A stretch of DNA of 32,225 nucleotides from Acropora yongei (lineage: Eukaryota > Cnidaria > Anthozoa > Scleractinia > Acroporidae), in NCBI GenBank assembly GCA_014634225.1, contig BLFN01000199.1, positions 921,477 to 953,701 on the forward strand, in the 5' to 3' direction. Position numbers and translations under genes: made by a program. This document shows, in pieces, positions 11,601 to 21,992 of the stretch; the stretch's first letter is position 1, and each line of letters starts with the position of its first letter. The notes below the pieces were generated by a model. It saw only the letters and a program-made list of their open reading frames with translations, ran no database searches and was not told where the DNA came from.

Positions 11601-12595
11601 AAAAAAGGTAACTGATACACGGCAAATTTGTCAAAGAGCTTCGTATCGTGAGGCTGATGTAATTCTCTTGTGCGCAGAATATTTGCTCTGTCGCCACAAA
11701 TCATTATGTTCCTTTTTCACGTGTAAAAATTAAAATGTTCATGATCTACAATGGATCTGTTTGTTCTAGTGATTAAGTTGCAATAAAATGATTATTCTGA
11801 GCAAAACCTTTCAACACCTGTGGATTTCCTACACAAATAGACTTTGAATTTCATGGTCCTCTTCACTGCTTAAATATCTCACAACAAAAAGGTGATTTAC
11901 ATTAACAATAAACCCAAAAACACGCAAAATCTACGTACAACTACAACAGTAACACAAAAGTGAACTTTCATCGTCAAAAGTTAACTCCAACTTCAACAAT
12001 GTAATTCGTCAAAACTACATTGGAACTTTTACCTTTGGAAAGGTTCCCAGTGATATTTTGAGCACCGAAACAGAATCGTAATCAAGTAACATTACCCTCA
12101 CTGTTTAATGTTTTATGAAGCCCATGTCTGAGGCGCGAGATGATGACTTGAATGGCAAGTACATGAACCAGCGATTGGAAATAAAAACTTATTTTGCTCA
12201 CCCTCCTTCTTCATTCCTGCTCGGAAACACTTTCTTAACCGACAGAAACGGCATTGATTTCGCTTGTCTTTATTGATGACACAATTTCTCTGGAAACGAC
12301 AAGCGTAGACGTGATTTTTTCGAACGCTTCGCCGAAAGAAACCTTTACAGCCATCACAGCTCGAAGCTCCATAATGCTTCCCTGTGGCCTTGTCGCCACA
12401 AATCAAGCAGGCCCCGTTGTCTCCATCATCTCCTGCATAAGAAGAGAAAACATAACAAACTTAGAACCCTTGTTATTCACTTCTACAACATGTGCGTGAT
12501 ACGATAGACAGGCTGCAAGCGATCAACAATAGTTTATTACCGCTCTTGTTGGCGCTGTCCGCCTGCTTTACACCATTTACTAGTTTGTCCGTCAT
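8346..12595 (-). CDS. HNF4: Hepatocyte nuclear factor 4 (NR2A) nuclear receptor, complete six-exon gene
   Basis: Coding exons in transcript order: 12541-12595, 12202-12432, 10237-10365, 9428-9796, 8774-9010, 8346-8641. Phases agree at every junction, giving 1317 nt and 438 residues (human HNF4A has 474). Domains: a short A/B region (1-26); the C4 zinc-finger DNA-binding domain (27-92) with P box CDGCKG; a hinge and AVQNERD block (96-138); the ligand-binding domain (about 139-341) with receptor signature [16 protein letters not shown] and AF-2 helix LLQEMLL; and a Pro/Ser/Thr-rich F domain (342-438). HNF4 binds DR1 elements as a homodimer; known vertebrate and insect members bind fatty acids and control gut, liver-type and lipid-metabolism genes. 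The start at 12595 is chosen because its exon ends with a good donor (gtaata) in the right phase for the DNA-binding exon. The gene converges on DCAF11. Confidence 0.96.
8774..9010 (-). CDS. HNF4: HNF4 coding exon 5 (C-terminal half of ligand-binding domain, AF-2)
   Basis: Acceptor tttttag, donor gtttgt. Encodes [35 protein letters not shown] and ends [10 protein letters not shown] with a split Gly. QYDSRG.FGELLL.LP and LLQEMLLGG are near-identical to vertebrate HNF4 helices 9 to 12. The AF-2 coactivator-binding helix is intact, so a transcriptionally competent receptor is expected. Confidence 0.96.
9428..9796 (-). CDS. HNF4: HNF4 coding exon 4 (N-terminal half of ligand-binding domain)
   Basis: Acceptor gatatag at 9797-9803, donor gtaagt, 369 bp. 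It encodes [53 protein letters not shown] and, at the end, [13 protein letters not shown]. This is helices 1 to about 8 of the receptor fold, including the nuclear receptor signature. In human HNF4A this stretch is split into two exons after ...LDDQ; here it is one exon. The acceptor was picked over nearby AGs because only it matches the phase 1 end of exon 3. Confidence 0.95.
10237..10365 (-). CDS. HNF4: HNF4 coding exon 3 (hinge)
   Basis: Acceptor ctctacag, donor gtactg, phase 1 in and out. Encodes [15 protein letters not shown] and, further on, [15 protein letters not shown], aligning with human AVQNERDRIS and LLQAEVLSRQITSP. The NERD motif is diagnostic for the NR2A/RXR-like C-terminal extension. 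The exon is shorter than the ORF cut-off usually used, so it is easily missed. Confidence 0.95.
10366..12201 (-). other. HNF4 intron 2 (1836 bp)
   Basis: The largest HNF4 intron. It contains an AT palindrome near 11048-11089 (ataataataa tattaattat tataataat) and poly-A tracts. No alternative exon is recognised. The open frame at 10191-10439 is antisense to exon 3 and is not a gene. Confidence 0.8.
12202..12432 (-). CDS. HNF4: HNF4 coding exon 2 (DNA-binding domain)
   Basis: Acceptor tatgcag, donor gtgagc, phase 1 at both ends. Encodes both zinc fingers intact: CLIC...CDGC for the first four Cys, and CRFQRNC...CRFC for the second four. The P box CDGCKG and the segment KNHVYACRF are nearly identical to vertebrate HNF4. 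The exon ends at GMKKE, the same point as in human HNF4A. Confidence 0.97.
12541..12595 (-). CDS. HNF4: HNF4 coding exon 1 (A/B domain start)
   Basis: Encodes [18 protein letters not shown] plus one base of a Gly codon completed by the next exon, GA GAT GAT. The donor is GCG|gtaata. The intron to exon 2 is only 108 bp. A TATA-like TATAAATA lies about 70 bp upstream of the ATG. No conserved residues support this short N-terminus; the support is phase, donor and promoter geometry. HNF4 genes in other animals use alternative first exons, so others may exist. Confidence 0.7.
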
Positions 12596-12663
12596 TGACG
12601 GCTGCAGAAATGGTCTGTTTCGCCGGAAAAAAAGTATGTCCCGAAACGGAACTATCCACGTTT

Positions 12664-12671
12664 TATTTATA
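12664..12671 (-). promoter_or_regulatory. TATA box of the HNF4 promoter
   Basis: TATAAATA on the minus strand, about 70 bp upstream of the HNF4 start codon. This predicts transcription starting near 12635-12642 and a 5' leader of roughly 40-50 nt. The position fits a core promoter; use is unproven. Confidence 0.5.
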
Positions 12672-12682
12672 GCCGACCAAGT

Positions 12683-12695
12683 TGTACTTTGAACT
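12683..12695 (-). promoter_or_regulatory. DR1-like HNF4 binding site upstream of the HNF4 TATA box
   Basis: Minus strand AGTTCAAAGTACA: two AGNNCA half-sites separated by one A, differing at two positions from the HNF4 consensus AGGTCAAAGTCCA and keeping the CAAAGT core preferred by HNF4. It ends 12 bp upstream of the TATA box, a plausible place for autoregulation. It is seen in the sequence; binding is inferred. Confidence 0.4.
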
Positions 12696-12739
12696 CGAGG
12701 AGTCCCCAGTAAAGCTCGCCGATGCTACTCTCGGTCATG

Positions 12740-15700
12740 GCTGCCACGCAAGACGCTACACTATTTTCTAGAGCAGATAATGGGAGGTGTTTAGTCATGT
12801 GACCTGACAGCGAGGCACGAGATTAACTTGACGTAAACATCCGCACGTTGCTGCCATACAGACAATCAACAAAAAAATATCCTGTTGTGCCTTATTTTGG
12901 AAAATGGTACAAAGCACAGAAATATACTCACTTAATCACAAAGCATCTTATTGGAAATGCTTGTTTGAAGCTAATACAGGCTCCTCTCCGAGTTCACGAA
13001 TGAAAATGCCCATGGTTGACCTATTACGTCATGTACCAGGGAAACTTACATTTGGGGTCATTAAAGGTCCCTCCCATTCCGTAGATATCCAGATCACGTC
13101 GGTATGCCATTTGTGGTGAACAATAGGGGTCATTTCATTTTATTTTCCCTACCTGAGCACAACTCCGGTTTGTTCCAATTTGCTTTCAATTTGCGATTAC
13201 TAAGTTTTAGTAATAATTATGATGATGATGACGATGATGATAATAATAATAATAACAATAACAATAGTAATAATGCTCTGTGAACTTTCGTTTATAGCGA
13301 TAAAAATAGTTGTGACAACAATGACATATTTCTTCTGGCCGTGGTAAGCGAAATATTGGTGAACATCAGACATGTAAATTAGATGACAGCCTCGACAAAT
13401 ACGTAATAAATAAACAAACACGACACTAGCTGATTCCGAAATAAAAAATGTCAAGAACTTACTGTCTACGACTACCACTAACCCTAATGTTGTCTATGTG
13501 CCAAAATCGCTTAGAAGCAACGGTCAGGTAACTCGGAATTTCGTTGTCACGCCATTAGCGTGACAGAACACATTTAACCTTGAGCGAACTATTGAAAGGA
13601 AAGCCTTAACCGTAATGGCGTCATGATTTCATTGATTAATTCTTTCGCTTACATTGCTTTATCTATGGAGCCTAAATTATGCAAGAATTCATCACCCGCA
13701 TTTGCAAACTATATTCAAAGATGAACCAATACGCTTTTTGTAGTGTGAAATGTTTAAGCTGCAAATATTCGAATACTGGCGAATATTTAACAAAATGCAG
13801 TATTGAAATTGAACTCATTCACAACCGCACAAAACTGAAAGAAAGTATATTATTAAATAAATTGTAAATTTAACCACTTTTTTGTTTGATTGTTTGTTTG
13901 TTTAATGCCTTTTTGCCAAATAACTAGGTTTCAACTTTGGGTTTAACTGCTGAATACCCCTCAACTTTGAGACAAGCAGAAAGAGGTGCATATGCGTGAT
14001 ACTTCTACAAATATCGGGCCTTTCAGTGGCTTTTACGACGGTTGATTGTTCAATCTGTCACGTAGTGTAAGGTGTCAACTGTGACATGTTTAGAATCATA
14101 ACGGAGCATTGTTAAAGAGGCTTTGCGACTTTGCCCCACCGCGTACCGTCGTTACAAACAGTTACAGAAGGCAAAACTACAATGAGACGTGTATGATGTT
14201 GGGGAATGAGTGTTTATGACACGTAAAGACTGGCGTTTTCGATGATAACATCAGGAACAACACCAAATCGATAAATTGGGACCTTCGGACTCGGAAAAAG
14301 CCTAAAATAATAAGAGACACTTATCAGATAATAACACCAAGCCCTTACCTTGAAGTAAGCACGACAAGCGTGAAATACTACCACGATCAAACAAACGAAC
14401 TCAAAGGGCTTTTTCCTCGGTTAATTTGCAGGCCAAATCAGAATGTCAAGAGCTAAAAATCAGTTTCAGAAGGACAAAGTCACTTTACTTGTTCCAGGGC
14501 TGCATACGAAGCTACTTGTGACCTGTGATGGGACACACCCTCACAGAAGAACAGAAAGCCGGTTATAGGACGAGAATATTGGGTTTCTGTTTTGTTAATT
14601 TACCCATTTATGCTCTCCTTGCCTTGTCACGATATTTGTCACAAACAAGTACTCAAGCTCGTAGTAGCGTAGTTTCTTACCCTACGGCTATGGTTATTCC
14701 CCCAACGGAAGATTTACCTAATCCATCTGGAACTTATTAATTATTCTTCAGAAATGAAGCGGAAGCTTTAAGATTATCACAAGTCACAAGGCTTCCAGAA
14801 CCATACGTTATTTTTTCTGGCTTTAAGACAGGCTCAAATCATATCTCAAATATCCTAAGCAATTTGCATTCGTTTGAAACTTCTTGATGGTATCAACTGA
14901 TGGCCTCACACAAAATTGAAGTTAAACAAATATGCTATGGCGCTTTCTCAATTTAGAAACCAGTTTATAAAATATCTAAGATAAGACATCTGAATTAAAT
15001 AATAACAATAACAAAAACAAATTGCATCCTTGATTCACAAAAAGCCTCATAGTAATATCAGAACTACGGGATAACGTTCACGAAAGGGGTCTCATTTGTT
15101 TTTCACGTCTATAACGCAGCAGCTACTTCTTTTGCCGCGAAACCACCGTTCATATTTTCAGTATTTTAAGCTATTTCATTTCTATATAGTACTTGCACCA
15201 TAGCTGTAAGTAAAAGGAAAGAAATTAATGCTAATCGGGCTTCGAGGATTTTTGATAACCTACCGATTTCAGAGGATGCTCTCTCTGTGTTCGCGTACAC
15301 AACGAATACGAGTCGATTTTTCGCAACAGATACCAATTCAAACATTTTATTACCCATTTACTCCTAGTTGGTTCTTAGTACTTGATAGTTGTGGATAACA
15401 GACAAGAAGAAAGGGCGACCTCTGCTGTTTGTCGCTGTTGAAAGGAGCAAGTCAGTAGAAACGCATGGTTTAGGGAAAAATGCCTCTACATTGAACTAAA
15501 GGTAAAGATTGATCATTTTGCAAGAGATAAACGAGGAAAATATAATTGTTTTTTTTTCTTGGATGAAAGCATAGGGTAGATTTATTTAATCTAGATCCTG
15601 TTGAATATGGAATTAATGACGACAATGTTAGACAGTATAATAAACAAGAATATAGAATGTAACATTAACAGAGCACCGTACTCATGGCCGGAAGGCTTCT

Positions 15701-16898
15701 GACCACGGACGGATAGTTAATAACTCGCTTCAACGTGAGCGATCATTTTGTAACATTCGATATATTAGATAAACAATAATCATAATAGGACCGTTACCAA
15801 ATACAACCCACTTAAGCCTAATTCAACGATTATATAAATTACAGACACAGCCGCCCGTATCATGCAAGAGTCTTACATAATCAAGTAAACAATTTTTTCA
15901 TTACCCACGAGAATCTCGCGTGCTCTCAATCACCGCGTGTTGGTAACATGTAACAATTATTGCATGCAAGAAGCGTGCATATTTAAGCACGTATAATAAA
16001 ACTAAAAACGTGTTTTCTCTGTTGCAAATAAATACAAGCTAGTGCGACCGAGAGCAGTATGATTTTCAGTAAACTCATTACAGTGGTCTGTGCTTGTTTC
16101 CTGACTTCTGGGCGTGAGCTCGCTGATCGAGAATTAGCGCGCCAAAACGTGATTTTTTTATCATACCACAAAAATTCACATTTTCGCAAGGGTCTCTAAT
16201 TCCAATGAACATTTACTGATTTTCCACTACTTCAAAAGAAAAAATTGATCCATCTGGGCGATAAAATGGCTCAACTAGTGCAAACAACTAACATAAAAAT
16301 CATGTCGCAGTGAACAATCCGCTTACACAATTTAGGACATTTAATGATCAGCCGTAAAGCAAAGAACCCGTTTCACTGGTAATTTCATTAACCATTGATG
16401 GTCTCAAAAAAATGTGCACAAGCATGTCACACCGGTTTTTGTCTTAACTTCTGATTGGTGGAGACTGTGGCGCCTGTGTCTTTCGCTTCGTCGCCTACAT
16501 CCACTCCCAAAGAACACAACAACGTAAGCTGGGATTTAGTAGTCGCAACAGGCAGAGTAAATATATCATAACCTTTCTTCAGTGATAACGTTATTGACAA
16601 AGGCGGCGCAAACTTCCTTACCAGTGATTGAAGAAGAAAGGTAGAAGAAACAAGGAAAGGTTGAACACTGCGATTCCTTAGAGTGGACAGAACACATCTC
16701 TTTATCGTTTGCACGAAGAGAAGACAGGAGAGACGAAACCAAAAGATATCAAAAGCGAACACAAGGAAAGTCAGGGTATTCAAAGATACTGACGACGATC
16801 ATCGCCATGATGGCAATGAAGGAGGGAAAGAAAGGAATCGAGAGGGACTAGACAGATAAAAAGAAGTAAGAAAAAGTGTTGAAGGTCTTTGACGAAAG
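12740..16898. other. Region upstream of HNF4 with no recognised gene
   Basis: AT-rich, with a GAT/AAT microsatellite at 13211-13275 and several 60-70-codon frames (12904, 13679, 14525, 15166, 15983, 16427). None has a convincing splice context or family resemblance. Probably HNF4 upstream regulatory and intergenic DNA. Confidence 0.5.
13211..13275. repeat. GAT/AAT/AAC compound microsatellite
   Basis: Runs of gatgatgatg, then taataataat, then aacaataaca. The Ile-rich minus-strand frame at 13200-13478 is its translation and is not a gene. Confidence 0.85.
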
Positions 16899-17090
16899 TT
16901 TGGACAAAGCACAAAGCAAGGTGAAACTTTGGAGCAAATGGTCGAGGAGTGGAAGGAGACGAAGAAGAAAATTAAATAAATTGAGACTAGAATAACTCAA
17001 ATTATACGAAAATTAGCGTGGATTGTTGGAGTGATTACAAAAACATTCCACTTGTTTGCGGTAGGTAGTTCCACCAAGCAAAACCCATAA
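16899..17090 (+). pseudogene. Possible degraded coding fragment (unassigned)
   Basis: The plus strand reads GETLEQMVEEWKETKKKI, then a stop at 16977-16979, then IETRITQIIRKLAWIVGV and ITKTFHLF to a stop at 17088. The in-frame stop interrupts what looks like an amphipathic helix followed by a hydrophobic segment. No family can be named, and the pattern may be chance in purine-rich DNA. The 118-codon minus-strand frame at 16427-16783 just upstream is a separate, equally unsupported ORF. Confidence 0.2.
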
Positions 17091-17133
17091 CAATAACAAT
17101 AACAATAATAATAATAATAATAATAATAATAAT
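17089..17133. repeat. (AAC/AAT)n microsatellite
   Basis: aacaataaca followed by ten or more AAT triplets ending at aatcccc. Confidence 0.9.
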
Positions 17134-20100
17134 CCCCACATATTAACTCACATGACTAGCTCAATACTCTTGCGTTGGACTGGAAAAAATCATTGCATAT
17201 TTCCATTATTTACCCCTTACCAAGGAAGACCTCAAAGGGTTTGCGGTGCGCTCTGGGTAGTTCCGGTCTTTTTGGGGACAAACAGCTAGTCGGACTGGAT
17301 TGGACTGGACTTCCAAGCATTCCATGCGAACTAACCAAAAGCACATAACTGATACTACTCAAGATAGAACTGTCTCCCATAGAGAACCCGCAATGAAATA
17401 AGAAACAGAGGAACACGATCGCTGCTTAAGTTAAACGATAGTAAAGAGAAGAGCATAACATGAATAAAAATTTAGAGTCCTGCAGCTTAAAACTTGCCAA
17501 TCAATCACAGAGCTCGTACTATTCTACAAATGTAATAATCAGTGGTACTTGACGAGAAGGCGGACTACAAGAACAGTTCAAAGTTCAATGACAGAAAAAT
17601 AGCACTTTTGAGAAGAACAAGAGTCTTTATTTAATATCCTTAAATGACTGATTGTTCTGAAAACTGTAGCCGAAACCTTGGTTTGTTCATTTATCGCGAC
17701 TGCATCGTTTCAGAATAAAACTGACCACGAAAAACCCTTTTATGTTGCCTTAAGCTTTGCAGGAAAGTGTGAACTTATAAAACGAACACTTTCGTCACTT
17801 AACTATACCAAAAGTCCGCCAATTGCCCTCAGGATTTTTTTTATAATTTCAAGAATCAAGATTAAAATTAAGTCATACTTGATAAGCTTTAGTGTTTTAG
17901 ATAAGCTTTAGTATTCGTTTTAGTATTTGACTCCTTTGTACTCGACCTTGAGACCCTGTTCGTATGAAAGATAAATATTAATCTACTGAATAACGATTTC
18001 AGTAATCTGGAAATTATTAATTCTTTGTTTTTTCCGCATCAAAATACGCGTAGTTGATTGCAACAGTGTATGAGGTTTTGCAAGAGCATATTGACAAGAA
18101 TACAATTTGCCAGAGGACATTTTCAGCAGATTATGTTTCGTGGTTTGGGGTAAAACTATCTTTGAGCAACTCCTTTTGTGTCTTTTCAATTAGCTGTGTG
18201 GATGGCTCTCTGATTTTACAGTGGGAGGATGTTATAATTTTGGTATTTTGCAGTCAAAATCCTTGTGAATGACATTTTCCTCGAATTTATAAATTTCGAA
18301 ATTGAAACAAATTTCAAATTATTCAGCTATACAAAAATAGTCTTCCATTCCAACTTTTTGCCCATGCTTGTTCACTAGACTCTGGTACTTTGAAGAAGAT
18401 TATAGTGCTTTATTTAAGAAAAATGCAGCCATTCTACCCTAACAGTAACAAACAATCGCTTCACGGCAACAACACACGCACCGTACGTTTTGTTGATTTG
18501 ATTTTGAGGCATCTTTTTAGAACCAAGATTAGAAACTTAAAATAACTTTGCGCAAAGAGATCTACCGCTACTTGTACTGGTTTAAGATAAAAGTGCAGAT
18601 TCTCCCTATCGACCAGAAGACGAGAACTTATCCTGCTCTACGTGCCTAATGTTTCCTTCCGTGTGAACCGCTGACATGAAACATTGCAATTTCTGACAAG
18701 CTACAACCCTGCATTGTTTCAAAAACAGGAAAAATCTCGCAGCTACAACAGTGACTGGCGTTAGCAAAAGTTTTCTAGCAATCTCCCGATCTTGACGAAA
18801 TATGGTAAGCTTAGTTCCATCAAAACCTAACTTTAAAACCTAACTTTAACTCTCCTTAGTAGAAATTTTTAGAAAAGAGTGATCTTTGACCTCGGCAAGA
18901 GGCGGTACTGTTCAAAAAAGCTGTTATCAGCTAATTAAGATAAGTACTCAAATGACCGCATGTTCTTGCAACAAAGATTTACTTTAATCTTAAATTGTTT
19001 CTTTAAAATGTCTCATTGTATAATACTTTTAGGACATTTTTAAAGCATTTAAAACGTATTGAATGGCTACAGACGAAGTCATCTTTGGGATGAGATATTC
19101 TTGCACAAGAACCATTAACAAAACAAAAAGGGTAAAAAAACAAGTACCACACAAAGCAATCAACTCTAGAAAACAATAGCTTTTGTAATTGTTTGTCGAA
19201 ACGGACTTTGTACCCAAAAAAACGGATTTCCAAATATGAAAGAAGCTTTCGTAGTGTACCCGAAAGAAAGAAGAAAGCGAAGAAAAACATTTCGGTACGT
19301 TATAAATTTAGACACGATTTTGAGCTTTTCACTCAAAGTTTGCTTAAAGGATGTATTCTGATGTGGAGACATGGATGGTTTAGTTTCTGGGCGGATTTCG
19401 AACTCTCAAGTAAGATTGCTAGAGACTGATCTCATATTTGAAATTAAGTTTGTTCTATTTATCTGAAGTTCTTAAGAATGAGAAGGAAATCAAGGTGTGC
19501 TCTTAAGCATTATCATTTACGTGACTGTCCTATTTATGCTCCTTTATTATTTAAGTTAATCCTTTTCAGAGACATCAACGCCATTGACTTCGTAACCTAA
19601 GGCTTCTGAGCTTTTCGTCGATTTTGCACAAAGATGAAGAGAAGTCAGTAGGAGTGTGAAAGGGAGAGGTAAGTGCAGAAGTACGAACGAAAAATACTAT
19701 GCATTCATTTTTTTATAGAACTAGAGCTGTGCGAAGCTATACTAAACGAGAAGGAAGATATCGTTTTACCTTTCAAAATTAAGCGAAGTCCACTCAGCAT
19801 TTTGTCTTAGTGTTTTCAGTCGCTGGCGTTCAGAAATATCGAGATTAATTGTCTTGGTGGAAGTGGATGCGACCAAGGTCAACTATTCCCTAAAAACAAA
19901 AGAAACAACCTTGTGTCAGTTATTTCAGACAAAAAAATAAATGATTTTAACAATACAAGGCGTTTCAACAAGTCGTCCATCAGCCATGGAATGCCATTTA
20001 AATCAAATGAGTACCAAATTAACACTATGTACAAAAAGGTAGGTGAGAAAAAGTACATGGAAATCATGTGAACAAATAGAATTCATGAGTGATTGTTGTC

Positions 20101-21992
20101 GAAAGATGCTATTGGCAATAAAACAACTCACACAAAAATCTTGAATGCAAGTGCTCCCCTAAGGGTTGAATTCTAATCAAGTAACGTTTTCTTCCACTCA
20201 CGATGATATTTCATTGTTATCAATATTTACGAAACTGTCATTGCTAGCATTTTACACCTTGCGCTTGAAATTGCAAAAGTTATTTATTTTACAGTTATTT
20301 ATTTTATCTCAGTGTGAATGACCGCCCTAGATCAAGTATGACAGAAACCAAGCTCCATAATTATTATTATTTATTTTTTTTTTGACAGTGATGCTGCTTT
20401 GTGATTTATTGCCTAAGGTAACGCACGAATGTGTTCATTGAGAAAATATTCGCCTCCCGGCTCTGTTGGAAACCGCATAGTCTGCCGGTGAGCCGGATCC
20501 GGCAGAAGAGCTCAAGTCCCCAGTTCAAATCAACAAAATTTGTATCAGAGAGACAGGGAAGTCTAAAATATTCTATTAAATGTTCAACACGACCGTTTTA
20601 ATCGACCTAGTTTTCATTTATTTACCAGAAAAACAATCTCTTTTGTCGCGTAACCTATTTAGAAAAAGTACTTGAAAATTATTTTGTTATTAATTTGAAA
20701 CCAAGAATGTGCAAATTTCAAACTAAAATCGTGCAGTACTGGATTGTTCAAGACATTAATTCGATACGATAAGAATAATTAGAAGAATCTACTCTACTTA
20801 AGTAAAGAAAATCAAATGGTTGTAAATTAACGAAATCTTTGATGACGAGAGTCGTTCAGCAAAAGACAATCGCACATCAGGGGAGAAGATTCATCTGTCA
20901 TTCCTATACATCCATGCCACATCATTCCGGCGTGTTACTTGTTTCAAGTTCAGCACTTTCCTCTGCGTAATATTGAATCATACTAAATAGATTTAGGAAT
21001 TCAGATCACCCAGATTCTATTAGTTAATTACGTAACCTCAAGATATCTACAACTCTCTATGCTAAAACGAGATACAAACATGAACACATCCTACCGACCG
21101 ATATCTACCTCCTTACTGCGACAATTTGGCTTTAAAGGCTTGATCAACGACAACGAAGAAGAAAGCAGCTTATCATAAGCCGGTCTTACAATAAGCAACA
21201 AAGTTTAGCGCGAGTACAAGCTCCCTCTTCTAATGAAGCACTAACTTATGTACTTTGAGCCGGCTTGTTGATTGCGCGCGCACGTGTTCAACGAGTCTCA
21301 GTTTGTAGTCTATCTTGCATGTTCTTCGTGAAAGGGATTCTTTTAACACAAGTCGGGTTGGAGCGGCCTCTCCTATTCCCGCAAAAGCCTTGGTGAGTTT
21401 GTCATTGAGTTTAATGGTTAGAGCTCATGGGCCAACTGGAGAAGTGCCTTAGGCCAAGGTGAAAGTAACTTGGAAGATAAACCGTCTCCCTTTACAGCAA
21501 AAGATGGCAAGCTATAAATACACTGAGCGTATTTTTAAATACGTGATCTGGCTGGGGTGAATTTTTCGTCTGAAAATCGGACTGGAAGGTTTTCATTTGA
21601 AACGAAGACGAAACTAACTCTCTTGATTTGCCAGCGCCAACGGTTTGTTTCGAATCAGCGAGACCAAAAAAAATTCCAATATTGGGCTGATACCTAGCTA
21701 ACTTTCTACACATCGGCCAAAATTACAAATGCACGTGAAAATATTCACCGGATCTATATCATATCTCTTTCCTCTAATTGTGAGCTGGACCATACAATGA
21801 ATCTTTAACCACACTGTTTCACGTTTTCAGTTCAAACTGAATGGATGCGGCACCTAAGACACTGTGCCGGCGTTGGCGAAACTTCACATTAAAGTCAAAG
21901 ATTGCGCCAGATTTATTCACTTCTTTGGCGAGTAAAAAACAGACGAGTTTACCAGTTTTTAAATGTAAACAAAGTCTGGGATAATTTCAGCA
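17134..21992. other. Stretch without a recognised gene
   Basis: AT-rich, unique-looking sequence. Short frames at 17678, 18054, 19003-19429 and 21492 overlap each other on both strands, which is typical of chance. The frame at 19193-19429 ends near a good donor (tcaa|gtaaga, 19408) but has no matching acceptor or family. DR1-like words occur at 18383-18395 and 21249-21261. Confidence 0.45.

Noticed and set aside
12667..12738. ATG in a good start context followed by a 23-residue frame (MTESSIGELYWGLLEFK...) as an alternative HNF4 N-terminus
   Set aside because: It stops inside the TATA box and lacks a good donor of the right phase; GLLEFKVQ resembles human TTLEFENVQ only by a few residues. 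At most an upstream ORF of a longer transcript.
13200..13478. Ile-rich minus-strand ORF
   Set aside because: Translation of a GAT/AAT microsatellite; starts at a non-ATG codon.
14525..14740. 71-codon plus-strand ORF ending PPTEDLPNPSGTY
   Set aside because: Isolated, no splice partners and no recognisable family.
16427..16783. 118-codon minus-strand ORF
   Set aside because: No splice or promoter context, no domain; composition typical of chance ORFs.
20460..20540. tRNA/SINE-like word (gttcaaatc) near a GC-rich stem
   Set aside because: No A box at proper spacing and no cloverleaf can be drawn.
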